Assembly (NCBI RefSeq): GCF_007833795.1
Contig: NZ_CP032704.1
Location: 62,001-126,000, forward strand
Origin: Candidatus Pantoea soli
GTDB lineage: Bacteria > Pseudomonadota > Gammaproteobacteria > Enterobacterales > Enterobacteriaceae
Length of the DNA: 64,000 nt
Direction of reading: 5' to 3'
Shown here: piece after piece, positions 1-8,476 of the stretch
How the letters are laid out: each line of letters begins with the position of its first letter
Numbering within the stretch: position 1 is the stretch's first letter
Made by a program: the position numbers and the translations under genes
The notes under the pieces: model-generated
Told to the model about the DNA's origin: nothing
The model's database searches: none
Seen by the model: only the letters and a program-made list of their open reading frames with translations

Positions 1-28
1 CTGCCTCACCTGGGTTCCATCAGACGGT

Positions 29-721
29 ATGAGCGTCCGCCCGGGCCCGCAGAAACGGATTGAGGCGTTCAGCACACCGGATTCGCGTTATCCCTTGCGC
101 TTCAGTGAGGCCCGAATCTTGAACAGGATGAATGCAGGTCCGGAATTTGTGTCCCTGCAGAGCCAGGCTGTGGCTTTACTGGACAGCTACTTTGGTATGG
201 ACACGGACACGCGCGAGCGCATCAATGCGTCTCTTTTTCTGCATCAGAAAATGCGCAGGCTGATACTGAATTCTGCCAGCATGGGCTTTGTCGGCCTGAT
301 ATCCTCCATTGAAAATCTGGTTTTTTTTGAGGGCGAACGCCAGGGTTTTGTGGTTGAGAAGTGCAAAAATTGCGGTCAGCCACGCTACAGCGTTACCCGG
401 CGCTTCAGGGACTTCATGGAAATTTACTCTGAGGAAAATTTCGTCAGGGAGCATAACGTCCGCGGGTATTACCACACGGAAGAGGAGTTTGTCGGAGAAG
501 CGGCGCAGGAACTTATCAAGCGCTTTTATGACCAGCGCAGCCTAATATCCCACGCCGGCCAGATACTGGAACTGGATCGCTCTCTGTCTGGATTCTCAAT
601 GAAGGAAATCCGGCTGTTGAACGAGGTGGAAACCCTGACCCGCATCGCCCTGTTCAGCTACATTCTCAAATTTAACGACCCGGCTAAAGGCTGCAAATCC
701 GAAACTGATGACCAAAAATAA
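29..721 (+). CDS. ApeA/HEPN-like protein of unknown function
   Basis: A 230-residue protein that I do not recognise by name. Seen: a CKNCG zinc-knuckle-like pair near residue 112 and, at about residues 168-174, the sequence YDQRSLISHAG, which contains an R-x4-H motif of the kind found in HEPN RNases and in ApeA-like HEPN proteins. No signal peptide or membrane segment is visible. The frame stays open to the window's left edge and there is no clear ribosome binding site before the ATG, so the real start may lie outside the window. It lies upstream of an Abi-family gene and an AAA ATPase gene, which makes a phage-defence or RNA-cleaving role plausible. That role is inference; catalytic activity cannot be judged from the motif alone. 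Confidence 0.6.
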   Translation: MSVRPGPQKRIEAFSTPDSRYPLRFSEARILNRMNAGPEFVSLQSQAVALLDSYFGMDTDTRERINASLFLHQKMRRLILNSASMGFVGLISSIENLVFFEGERQGFVVEKCKNCGQPRYSVTRRFRDFMEIYSEENFVREHNVRGYYHTEEEFVGEAAQELIKRFYDQRSLISHAGQILELDRSLSGFSMKEIRLLNEVETLTRIALFSYILKFNDPAKGCKSETDDQK

Positions 722-733
722 GTGGGAAACAAG

Positions 734-963
734 ATGGCTGAAGTCAGGTATGAATCATCACTTAAGCAAACCATTCTGGAAGTGAACAACCCGGAGGTCG
801 CTGTGTGATATTGAGCATGCGCTGCTGGACTACTGTGACCAAGCCCCGGATACGGCGCTGGCGCTCCACCGTTCTCTTTATGTCCGAAGAGGCTTTTCAG
901 GCAATGACCGATGAACTGCGCAGGGCCATGCGGATAAAGCCTTTTGACTGGCCGCTTTTCTGA
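734..963 (+). pseudogene. Broken small ORF split over three frames
   Basis: Three short open stretches follow one another in different frames. An ATG at 734 reads to a stop at 808, a second piece from 804 continues in the next frame to about 890, and a third starting at ATG 880 runs to the TGA at 961-963 and ends with DWPLF. Together they look like one gene of roughly 75 codons damaged by two frameshifts. The family is not recognisable. It lies directly behind the HEPN-like gene and before a terminator, so it may be a decayed partner of that gene (inference). It could also be noncoding. Confidence 0.35.
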
Positions 964-977
964 GAGCCCAGAACGAG

Positions 978-1003
978 AAAAGCCATCCCGAGGGATGGCT
1001 TTT
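978..1003 (+). terminator. Rho-independent terminator
   Basis: A perfect 12-bp stem: AAAAGCCATCCC at 978-989 pairs with GGGATGGCTTTT at 992-1003 around a 2-nt centre. The 3' arm ends in four Ts. It closes the transcription unit of the HEPN-like gene and the broken ORF. Confidence 0.7.
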
Positions 1004-1117
1004 CCGATACTAACTTAAACGCACGGGTCCGAAGAAGTCCGCGCCTTGATGGTGCTAAATTTACTCCCGTCTGACGAAAGCGTCAACCTTATCTCTTTAA
1101 AGCGTCGCGGAGGCGGC

Positions 1118-2122
1118 ATGCAACTTGAAGACTACATTTCAAAAGAGCGCCTGAAAATTTACACGGACGTACTCAAGCTGAAGCCTGAAGAGGCGCTCGG
1201 CGGCTACAACTGGAACAAGGCGCTCTCGGCGGCCATGCAGCCGCTGATGCACTGCCTGGAAGTGACGCTGCGCAACGCTATTGACTTTGCCATCCGCAAT
1301 AACCCGCCGCCGGGCGCGGCCGGGCAGTGGCGGACTGATGCATACTGGATCTATGATCTGCCGCGTTATATGGGTGATAAAACCTACACCCGCCAGGGCA
1401 AAAGATTTAAAACGGACAGGCAGGGAAAACCCCGAACGTTTCCGGACGGCAGGCCGATGTATCACTTTACCGCCTGGGAAGAGGACTGCGTGCGCAGGGT
1501 GTCAAAGCGCATCAAAGATGCCGGTAAGGACCTTACGCCCGAACGTGTTATATCCGGGCTCGATTTCGGATTCTGGACTAATCTGCTCACGGCGGAGTAC
1601 GAGGAACCGAGAAACCTCTCGCTGTTGTGGCCGCACCTGACAGCAGACGTGTTCCCAGCACGACCAGCGGGGATCCGCCGGCATCATATTGAAGACAAGT
1701 TCACCCGCATTCGCGATCTTCGCAACCGGCTGGCACACCATGAGGCCGTGTGGAAGTTTCAGGAGCTGGGCGTAAACGGTAAGCCCGACTATGGTAGCCC
1801 CGTCTATGGGCTGAACGCTTCGCTGCAGCTGCTACGCCGGGCGTGGTACGACGTGCTGGAGGCCCTTCATTGGATAAGCCCGGCGCGTCACGCCACCTTT
1901 ATGTCGGAAGGTCATCACGTGCGGTTTGAAACGCTGGCCACGCGTGAGGGACTGCAATGTTACACAGAGCGTGACAACGTTACGCTTACCCTGAACGTCA
2001 GGCCCAGCCGCGAGGCCAGAAAGCTTATCCGGTCGCTGCAGCAGGGGAAAACAATCCGGATAACGGACCGTAACCGCCTGCTGGCTATCATAGGACCTGA
2101 CTGGAACCGGATTGAAAACTGA
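1118..2122 (+). CDS. Abi family protein (abortive infection-like)
   Basis: A 334-residue protein with the hallmarks of the Abi_2 (AbiD/AbiF) family: an N-terminal LEVTLRNAID segment at about residues 50-60 and a C-terminal-half motif LRNRLAHHEAVW, the R-x4/5-H region typical of this HEPN-related fold. The ATG at 1118 is chosen because it has GGAGG a few bases upstream; a longer reading from 1046 has no such site. It converges on the AAA ATPase gene, only 30 bp away. Family members are known from phage exclusion in lactococci and are often carried on mobile DNA. Its target is unknown here, and the defence role is inferred from family and context. Confidence 0.75.
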   Translation: MQLEDYISKERLKIYTDVLKLKPEEALGGYNWNKALSAAMQPLMHCLEVTLRNAIDFAIRNNPPPGAAGQWRTDAYWIYDLPRYMGDKTYTRQGKRFKTDRQGKPRTFPDGRPMYHFTAWEEDCVRRVSKRIKDAGKDLTPERVISGLDFGFWTNLLTAEYEEPRNLSLLWPHLTADVFPARPAGIRRHHIEDKFTRIRDLRNRLAHHEAVWKFQELGVNGKPDYGSPVYGLNASLQLLRRAWYDVLEALHWISPARHATFMSEGHHVRFETLATREGLQCYTERDNVTLTLNVRPSREARKLIRSLQQGKTIRITDRNRLLAIIGPDWNRIEN

Positions 2123-2152
2123 AGCGTGTTACCGCCCTATAACTCCGAAAAG

Positions 2153-4291
2153 TCAGGCAATTTCTTCCATAGCATCGTCATTCGCAGATGGAGGAGGGAG
2201 TATCAGCGAATCGCACTCTCTGATGACATATTCAGGAATGAGATCAAACCGGGCGGGATCCAGCTGACAGATAAATTCATTTTCAATATGGTAGGTCTCG
2301 TTCATGAACTTACGTATGACCGCATTTTCGAGTCCGGTCTGAAGCAGCCTGAACACCTGTAGTTTCTCGTAGCCACTCCGGCAGAGAGAATAGAGCGCAC
2401 GAACACGATCCGGGTCCGTTAGCTGCACAAGAGTCGCTGCGTAATCAAATCCGGGTATACGTAAGGCAATTGCCTGGCAGCCATTAGCGACTTTCTCCGC
2501 GGCCATTTCAGGATATCCCACTCCCTGCTGAACGGGTTCACGGCTGTCAATGGGCGTTTCCCGGTGATGAAAGAGATTTGACAGCACCTGATAGGCATCA
2601 CCGCGGTCGTCGATAATTTCATAATGCCGGCGAAGATAGATCAGCTTTATCACGTCTTCACTGTCAGAGTCAGTAACGGACTGGCAGATCTGAGCAAAGG
2701 TGCGGATGTCGCTTTCGCCGATGAGCTGCTCGGTGATGCAGCCTGAGCTGTAGCGGAGGTGTGAGGCCGTAACCAGATTATTAAACAGCTTCCTGACGGA
2801 CTTCAGCGTATCAATAATGGGTTCAACGTCGTGAGTCAGCATCAGTACCGTTTCGTTTTTCAGGCATTCACCGGCATTGCGGCGAAACAGCATCTCCAGA
2901 ATGGCAAACTTTTTGTTTTTATCAAAGGATGAAATCGGGTCGTCAAGAATGATCAGATCCGGTTTCTTAGCCAAGCATTCGTACATGAAGAGGACGATGG
3001 CAAAGGCATTACGTTCACCATAGCTGAGATGCTGGCTGCCGCCGCTGACGTAGCCGTCAAAATCTTCGTGGCGCAGCTTAAGCCGGCATTTATCGCCTTC
3101 TCCCGTGATGTCCACCTGATAACGATAGCCAGCGTAAGCCAGAAAGGTATTGATATCGGTTTTATGCTTGAGGATCAGCTTCTGCATGCCCTGGCGCTGC
3201 TTGTTGATTTGTCCCTGTAGGCGCCCGGCCTGCGTCGTGAGGTCATTCAGGGAGGCATTAAGGCTGGCCACGGTGCTGGCCGTTTTATCTGACTGCAGCT
3301 CCGGGAAAAACTTCACGTCCAAGCGACAGGCTTCCAGCGCCGCCTTAACGTTGGTGGACGCGCTGAACGTAAAACCATTGAGGGTTTTCAGGGTATTCAG
3401 CATTCCAATCAGGCTGTCTGTCTGTTTCTTCACCGTCACAAGATATTCTTCGTGCTGTTTTTCCAGCCCGCTTTTCCGCGTTGTGATGTCAGCGAGGCGG
3501 GCGCGGGCAGGCTCGGAAAAATATTCGCCGAGTTTATCCAGCACCCCAATCAGGCCGATCAGGTTTTTAATAATGGCCTTATCATATTCTGTGCTAACGC
3601 GGCTGATCTGCTCGGCCTTTTCACGTGAGTCACCGGTGCAGAACGGACAGCAGCCTTCAGAAAGCGTAGAGAATTTCTCATATCCCCGGGTCTGCCATTC
3701 AATCCACTCCACGCTGCTTTTACTTTGGATGTATGGCTTATACAGTTCCAGGCCTTCAGGAATGTGCTGAAGCTTGTTACCGGCAGACAGGCCCTTCATT
3801 CCTGTGGACGTTTTTGCAATCCCGGTACTGCTCAGTTTGAACGCCGCGCTGAGCTCCCCCAGGTGAGTGATGAATTCTTCAAGGCCGGCGTTATCAGCAA
3901 ACTGCTGCCGTATGGCCACGACCATGGCTTCGATTTCACGTTCGGTCTCGTGATACGCTTCGCTTTTGATGAAAATATCAAAACTGTTGCTTACGAGTTC
4001 GTCCGGCTGGAAAGTAAACTGATCGACATACTTTTCATTAAAGCACATGACGTTCTGCAGACCATCGGCGCCGGTTACCGCTGGCCTGACTGCATCAGGA
4101 TTAGAACCACGATATCTGAACGGAAGCAGGTCACTCAGCCCCTGCTCATCCCCGTTAACTGTGCACTGAATCGCGCGGGAAATGGTGCTTTTTCCGGTAC
4201 CATTAGGCGCAAATTTAATATTTAATTTATTCTCTGCCAGAGTGATATTTGCTTTATCGATGTTATTGCAGCTATTAATTTCAATTTCCAT
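2153..4291 (-). CDS. AAA_13/RloC-like ATPase with zinc-hook-like motif
   Basis: A 712-residue ABC/SMC-type ATPase. Seen: Walker A APNGTGKST at about residues 28-36, CCPFC near 214-218 (a CxxC like a zinc hook) followed by a coiled-coil-like stretch at about 220-290, ABC signature LSYGERN near 422, Walker B LIILDDP near 446 and a switch histidine in LMLTHD near 487. This order is that of the AAA_13 group, which includes the anticodon nucleases PrrC and RloC. The C-terminal domain has RRHYE (R-x3-E, near 554-558) and a His pair about 18 residues later. This recalls the Arg-Glu-His nuclease triad of PrrC, but the His spacing differs. The ATG at 4291 has AAGGA 6 nt upstream; an earlier TTG at 4297 is less likely. 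ATPase assignment is firm; RloC-like nuclease function is inference. Confidence 0.75.
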   Translation of the reverse strand: MEIEINSCNNIDKANITLAENKLNIKFAPNGTGKSTISRAIQCTVNGDEQGLSDLLPFRYRGSNPDAVRPAVTGADGLQNVMCFNEKYVDQFTFQPDELVSNSFDIFIKSEAYHETEREIEAMVVAIRQQFADNAGLEEFITHLGELSAAFKLSSTGIAKTSTGMKGLSAGNKLQHIPEGLELYKPYIQSKSSVEWIEWQTRGYEKFSTLSEGCCPFCTGDSREKAEQISRVSTEYDKAIIKNLIGLIGVLDKLGEYFSEPARARLADITTRKSGLEKQHEEYLVTVKKQTDSLIGMLNTLKTLNGFTFSASTNVKAALEACRLDVKFFPELQSDKTASTVASLNASLNDLTTQAGRLQGQINKQRQGMQKLILKHKTDINTFLAYAGYRYQVDITGEGDKCRLKLRHEDFDGYVSGGSQHLSYGERNAFAIVLFMYECLAKKPDLIILDDPISSFDKNKKFAILEMLFRRNAGECLKNETVLMLTHDVEPIIDTLKSVRKLFNNLVTASHLRYSSGCITEQLIGESDIRTFAQICQSVTDSDSEDVIKLIYLRRHYEIIDDRGDAYQVLSNLFHHRETPIDSREPVQQGVGYPEMAAEKVANGCQAIALRIPGFDYAATLVQLTDPDRVRALYSLCRSGYEKLQVFRLLQTGLENAVIRKFMNETYHIENEFICQLDPARFDLIPEYVIRECDSLILPPPSANDDAMEEIA

Positions 4292-4528
4292 ACCCAATCC
4301 TTTACGGCAAAGACGCTGAGCGGATCCCTGAATTACAGGCCCGATTAATTAATCATGCTGAAGCCAGAATATATAAGCACTGTTTCATTTTCAGGTAAAG
4401 CATACCGGCGTTCGCAGCGATTAATGAGTAGCTGAGAAATTGTTCCTCATCGGGAATATTTGCTTGTAATTAATTTTTTGGCACGCAGGTCGTGAGAAGG
4501 TGATGTGAGGGTGTATGAATACAACCGG

Positions 4529-4614
4529 TTTCGTACATGTAGAATATAACCTGTCCGAAAGTTAGTGTTTTTAATTTCGGACATGGGTTATAATAAGTAC
4601 ACCTATTTCGTACA
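4529..4614. promoter_or_regulatory. res-like site and resolvase promoter
   Basis: Four copies of a 9-bp half site lie just before the resolvase gene: TTTCGTACA at 4529-4537, its inverse TGTCCGAAA at 4552-4560, TTTCGGACA at 4575-4583 and TTTCGTACA at 4606-4614. The first two form a 32-bp dyad like a resolvase crossover site. A good -10 (TATAAT, 4589-4594) lies between the last two, so binding by the resolvase would block its own promoter. Family knowledge: Tn3-type resolvases bind such multi-subsite regions and autoregulate. Confidence 0.55.
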
Positions 4615-4626
4615 TAAAATAACTAC

Positions 4627-5223
4627 ATGTCACGAGTTTTTGCCTACTGCAGGGTATCGACCCTCGAACAGAACACTGAAAACCAGCGTCGCGAAATCGA
4701 AGCGGCCGGCTTTGCCATCAGACCCCAGCGACTGATTGAAGAGTACATAAGTGGTTCAGTCGCGGCTGCTGAACGCCCTGGATTTATGCGTCTCCTTGAT
4801 CGAATGGAAAACGGGGACGTTTTAATCGTAACGAAGCTGGATCGCCTCGGGCGAAACGCCATGGATATCAGAAAAACCGTTGAGCTACTTTCTGCGTCAG
4901 AAATACGGGTACACTGCCTGGCGCTGGGAGGGGTAGACCTCACCAGTCCGGCCGGAAAGATGACAATGCAGGTAATCTCGGCGGTTGCTGAATTTGAGCG
5001 CGATCTGCTACTTGAACGTACACATGCTGGTATTGCGCGGGCTAAGGCATCCGGAAAGCGTTTCGGCCGCCCGCCGGCTCTGGATGACGAACAAAAGAAA
5101 GCGGTGTTCTTGCGTCTTAGTGAAGGGAAGAGTATCAGCGCGATCGCCCGCGAATTTGACACCACACGGCAGACCATTTTAAGAGTGAAAGCGATAATGG
5201 AAGACGCTGATGCTCGTTCATGA
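4627..5223 (+). CDS. Serine recombinase (resolvase/invertase family)
   Basis: A 198-residue small serine recombinase. The N-terminal catalytic domain begins with FAYCRVST, where Ser11 is the expected nucleophile. It continues with the arginine-rich KLDRLGRN motif and the [11 protein letters not shown] long helix. A C-terminal helix-turn-helix (about residues 145-190, with GRPP and ISAIAREF) binds DNA. It would cut and rejoin DNA at res-type sites, resolving plasmid multimers or cointegrates. No transposase gene is adjacent, so it may serve plasmid maintenance or be left over from a transposon. The repeated half sites just upstream fit autoregulation. Confidence 0.88.
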   Translation: MSRVFAYCRVSTLEQNTENQRREIEAAGFAIRPQRLIEEYISGSVAAAERPGFMRLLDRMENGDVLIVTKLDRLGRNAMDIRKTVELLSASEIRVHCLALGGVDLTSPAGKMTMQVISAVAEFERDLLLERTHAGIARAKASGKRFGRPPALDDEQKKAVFLRLSEGKSISAIAREFDTTRQTILRVKAIMEDADARS

Positions 5224-5239
5224 GTTGCTTTTCTGCGTA

Positions 5240-5267
5240 TGTCCGCTTTGTGCCAGAAGCGGACGTT
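5240..5267. repeat. Short hairpin repeat, type 1, copy 1
   Basis: A 28-bp element with perfect 8-bp arms GTCCGCTT and AAGCGGAC around the loop TGTGCCAG, followed by GTT. It sits 17 bp after the resolvase gene, at the left edge of the arsenic island. Near-identical copies lie at 11658, 14977 and 23522. Confidence 0.7.
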
Positions 5268-5340
5268 GGTAGCTGGTAAAAGCTGTAGTGATACTTCGCC
5301 GGAGAGAGTAGACCTGTCCGGTTTAGATATCGAAGAATAT

Positions 5341-6246
5341 TTATCTGATTTCGTTTTTTGCAAAACTGCTGTTTAGGTTTTTCAGCACTTCATTGATACC
5401 TCTGCTTACAATCCGGTCTTCCCGCATGACTGTCCCGAGAGTCCGGTGAAGAGAGGGCGTCACAGAGTAAAGATCGAGCCCCGATCTTTCCTCAATGCAT
5501 GCAACGGACATTCTGGGAACAATGCTGTAGCCAAGACCGGCACGGACCATTCTTTTAATAGCTTCGATACTGCCAAGCTCCATGACCGGGCAGGCAATAT
5601 GTCCCGTCTCCCGGAACCACTGGTCAATCAGGGCGCGTGTCCCGCTTCCCGGTTCAAAGATAATCAGCGGCAGCGGCAACAAAGCGTCCGGATTCCATAT
5701 TTTCGCACTCGGCTCTGATGCATCCTTTTCCATGATGACAACAAACTCATCCGTACCCAGCGGGATGATGCTCAGGTTTTTACCTGCAGCTGGCAGAGTC
5801 ACCAGGCCAATATCTATACGATTTTCCTCCACGCCCCGCACTATATCGGAAGTGTTACCTGTGCGTACGTCCACCTTCAGCAGGGGATGGGCCTGCCGCA
5901 GTTGCTGTAGTAAGGGGGGAAGTAAATGAATACAGGCCGTTGCGCCTGTGCCAACAGTAACAGTGCCGGTTATCTCATCAGAATGCTGGCACACCGATTC
6001 AACTGCTGTACTTACCACTGCATCAATTTTCATGCTGTGCTCAACGAGAGTCAGCCCGGCTGGCGTGGGCCTTACTCCCCGGCTGGTTCGCTCAATAAGC
6101 CGGACCTGAAGCGCCTGCTCCAGTTGTCTTATATGCAGGCTCACTGCCGGCTGCGACAGACCAAGTGCTTCAGCCGCCCCGGAGAAACTGCCCCGGCTGA
6201 CGACCAGTCTGAAAGTAGCCAGGTGATCGAGGTTCAGGTTTGCCAT
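5341..6246 (-). CDS. LysR-family transcriptional regulator
   Basis: A 301-residue LysR regulator. The N-terminal winged helix-turn-helix is clear (LATFRLVVSRGSFSGAAEA, then LSQPAVSLHIRQLE, residues about 8-48). The substrate-binding domain follows from about residue 90. AAGGA precedes the ATG. It is divergent from the arsN-like acetyltransferase and MFS genes, with 98 bp between the two starts, so it most likely controls that pair. Its inducer cannot be read from the sequence; an organoarsenical or phosphinothricin-like compound would fit the neighbours (inference). Confidence 0.85.
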   Translation of the reverse strand: MANLNLDHLATFRLVVSRGSFSGAAEALGLSQPAVSLHIRQLEQALQVRLIERTSRGVRPTPAGLTLVEHSMKIDAVVSTAVESVCQHSDEITGTVTVGTGATACIHLLPPLLQQLRQAHPLLKVDVRTGNTSDIVRGVEENRIDIGLVTLPAAGKNLSIIPLGTDEFVVIMEKDASEPSAKIWNPDALLPLPLIIFEPGSGTRALIDQWFRETGHIACPVMELGSIEAIKRMVRAGLGYSIVPRMSVACIEERSGLDLYSVTPSLHRTLGTVMREDRIVSRGINEVLKNLNSSFAKNEIR

Positions 6247-6344
6247 GCCAAAATTTTCCTTATGCCGCTGATAAGTCCTGCTGCCTGTCTGAAATTGTTC
6301 ATTCCGGTTAGTCTCTGCTTATGACCGCAGAAGGAGCCGTACCG

Positions 6345-6872
6345 ATGGAAATAACCGAAGCAGATGAACGACATATTCCTGCCATCCAGCAGATTTATGC
6401 TTATCACGTATTGCATGGCACCGCCACTTTTGAAACTGAACCGCCGGATCCGGCTGAAATGACAGCCCGCCTGAAAAAGGTGCGTGCAGCAGGACTGCCC
6501 TGGTTTGTGGCTGTTGAGGACGGCAATGTCCGCGGATACTGCTACCTGTCACTCTACCGGGAACGGTGTGCCTACAGATTCACCCTGGAGAATTCTGTAT
6601 ATATTGCCCCCAACTTTCAGGGTCAGGGGATCGGAAAAAAGTTGTTATTGAGTGCGGTCACATGGGCAGAGGACCGTAGCTTTCGCCAGCTCGTGGCCGT
6701 AGTTGGAAACAGCGAAAATAGCGCCTCTCTTGCCCTGCATCGCGCGGCAGGCTTCAGCATTACAGGAACGCTCAAATCTGTGGGCTTCAAGCACGGACGC
6801 TGGCTTGATACGGTCATCCTGCAGCGTACGCTCGGGCAGGGCGACGCCACATTTCCGGAGAGCACGGGTTGA
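6345..6872 (+). CDS. GNAT acetyltransferase, ArsN/PAT-like
   Basis: A 175-residue GNAT enzyme close to phosphinothricin acetyltransferases. Seen: the N-terminal TATFETEPP segment typical of PAT enzymes, the acetyl-CoA loop QGQGIGKKLL at about residues 90-100, and a C-terminal GFKHGRWLDTV motif shared by this group. PAT-like enzymes acetylate glutamate analogues. The ArsN1 branch, found in ars operons, acetylates the antibiotic arsinothricin. The ars context here supports that reading, but substrate choice between arsinothricin and phosphinothricin is inference. The ATG at 6345 is chosen for its AAGGAG 8 nt upstream; an ATG at 6321 is in frame but has no such site. The stop overlaps the start of the exporter gene. 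Confidence 0.8.
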   Translation: MEITEADERHIPAIQQIYAYHVLHGTATFETEPPDPAEMTARLKKVRAAGLPWFVAVEDGNVRGYCYLSLYRERCAYRFTLENSVYIAPNFQGQGIGKKLLLSAVTWAEDRSFRQLVAVVGNSENSASLALHRAAGFSITGTLKSVGFKHGRWLDTVILQRTLGQGDATFPESTG

Positions 6873-8095
6873 CTGACGGGTATCTGACAGGCCGCACCAT
6901 TTTCTGCATTGGCATGACGCAGCTAATCAACTGGGGTATCACATTCTATATGCCGGGGGTCTTCGGGACCGCCATCATGTCGGAGACAGGCCGGTCACCA
7001 GTTGTGACATTCTCCGGGCTGACTATTGCCATGCTTGTTATGGGGCTTGTCTCGCCACTTACCGGCCCCCTTATAGCACGTACCGGCGGGCGTACGGTGA
7101 TGATGGTGGGAACCTTCGTCATAGTCCTCGGTTGTTTTCTGATGGCTTTTACCCATTCAACCACATCGTGGGTTGCCGTCTGGCTCCTGATGGGAGCTGG
7201 CATGCGACTTGCCCTGTATGATGCCGCATTTGCGCTGCTTGTAGAAATTGCAGGCGCAGAGGCCCGCCGGGCAATCACCCTGGTCACACTGCTGGGTGGT
7301 CTCGCGTCAGTCGCGTTCTGGCCTGCTGGCGCTGCGCTACTGCACTTTACCGACTGGCGGCATGCCATTATCGTTTACGGCTGTGCAGGCATTGTCAGCC
7401 TGCTTTTTTTGACCACCGTTCCGGCAGGTTATCGGCGTCAACCTCCCGTTGCCGGGCAGCCCGCTCTTCAGGCGATCGGACCAGCAGAAGACCGGAAAGC
7501 CTTTATCAGCGGCCTGTGGTACGCCACGTTGATAGCGCTGATAAGCTTTGTTTCCACCGGCGTGTCCGCTCATTTTCCTCAGATACTGGCCGCTTATGGT
7601 ATGCCCGCCGTAGCGGGTATGTTGTGGGGGGTGGGACAGGTGAGCGCCAGACTGCTGGACGTGGCTTCCGGTGCACGTACTTCAGCGATCCGTCTGAGCC
7701 TGTTTACCGGCATTATTCTGCCATTATGCTTTTTGGTTGGCCTTGCAGGGAATGTTACCCCGGTGGCTACAGCCATCTTTATTCTGAGTTACGGGGCTGT
7801 AAACGGACTGAGTACGATCATTAAGGCCGTCCTGCCTCTTGTGCTGTTTGATCCGCAGCAGTATGCCCGTAAAACAGGCTTACTGCTGTCACCCGCTTTT
7901 TTGCTCGCGGCGCTCGCGCCGTCAGTTTACGCCACACTGCTGGAGCAATACGGCACACCCGGCACGCTGCTTTTATCTGCCATCCTTACCCTGTTCATCA
8001 CGGCGATTTCCATAGTGATCTGGCGTCGTCATCCTTCCTCTGCTGGACCGAACCGGGATAAGGGCGAGCCATCCATTCCGGGGAAAAATATTTGA
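6869..8095 (+). CDS. MFS transporter in the arsenic island
   Basis: A 408-residue major facilitator with about 12 hydrophobic segments and the loop GPLIARTGGRTVMM between the second and third (MFS signature-like). The start is a TTG at 6869 overlapping the acetyltransferase stop, with GGAG 8 nt upstream, which implies translational coupling. It is not ArsB, and I cannot match it firmly to ArsJ or ArsK. Coupling to an ArsN-like enzyme suggests export of an acetylated or otherwise modified arsenical or amino-acid analogue (inference). It has no strand-specific oddities. Confidence 0.75.
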   Translation: MTDGYLTGRTIFCIGMTQLINWGITFYMPGVFGTAIMSETGRSPVVTFSGLTIAMLVMGLVSPLTGPLIARTGGRTVMMVGTFVIVLGCFLMAFTHSTTSWVAVWLLMGAGMRLALYDAAFALLVEIAGAEARRAITLVTLLGGLASVAFWPAGAALLHFTDWRHAIIVYGCAGIVSLLFLTTVPAGYRRQPPVAGQPALQAIGPAEDRKAFISGLWYATLIALISFVSTGVSAHFPQILAAYGMPAVAGMLWGVGQVSARLLDVASGARTSAIRLSLFTGIILPLCFLVGLAGNVTPVATAIFILSYGAVNGLSTIIKAVLPLVLFDPQQYARKTGLLLSPAFLLAALAPSVYATLLEQYGTPGTLLLSAILTLFITAISIVIWRRHPSSAGPNRDKGEPSIPGKNI

Positions 8096-8102
8096 CGCTG
8101 AT

Positions 8103-8128
8103 TATATTTCTATTATTCTGGAAATATA
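8103..8128 (+). promoter_or_regulatory. Probable operator of the second arsR
   Basis: A perfect inverted repeat, TATATTTC at 8103-8110 and GAAATATA at 8121-8128, with a 10-bp spacer containing TATTAT (8111-8116), a possible -10. AAGGAGG follows at 8133. The layout fits an ArsR repressor sitting on its own promoter. Confidence 0.55.
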
Positions 8129-8143
8129 GTTCAAGGAGGGCGT

Positions 8144-8476
8144 ATGGATTTAAAAACAGCAGCAAATGCGCTTCGGGAGCTGGGGCACCCGACCCGTCTT
8201 AGCGTATACAGGGAGCTGGTGAGAGCGGGTCATGACGGCCTGCCAGTCGGTGTTCTGCAGAAGCGCCTCGGTATTCCGCCCTCCACGCTCAGTCATCATA
8301 TTTCGGCGCTGATGTCCGCGGGCCTGATCAGCCAGGAACGGCAGAGCCGTACCTTGTTTTGCAGACCTTGCTATACGCAGCTTGAACAACTGATGGCCTT
8401 TCTTACAGAGGAATGCTGCGCAGGCAGTAGCTGCAGCCTGTCACCCGCGACGACTCACAAAGAGACCTCATTGTGA
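8144..8476 (+). CDS. arsR: ArsR/SmtB-family arsenic repressor (CC-x4-C type)
   Basis: A 110-residue ArsR-type winged helix repressor. The recognition helix is [17 protein letters not shown] at about residues 45-61. It lacks the ELCVCDL metal box of plasmid R773 ArsR. Instead it has C91-C92 and C97 in a short C-terminal tail, similar to the Acidithiobacillus-type ArsR with a C-terminal three-cysteine As(III) site. It overlaps arsH by 4 bp (GTGA) and has its own dyad upstream. It differs from the second arsR at 11114, so the island has two sensors of different design. Confidence 0.85.
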   Translation: MDLKTAANALRELGHPTRLSVYRELVRAGHDGLPVGVLQKRLGIPPSTLSHHISALMSAGLISQERQSRTLFCRPCYTQLEQLMAFLTEECCAGSSCSLSPATTHKETSL

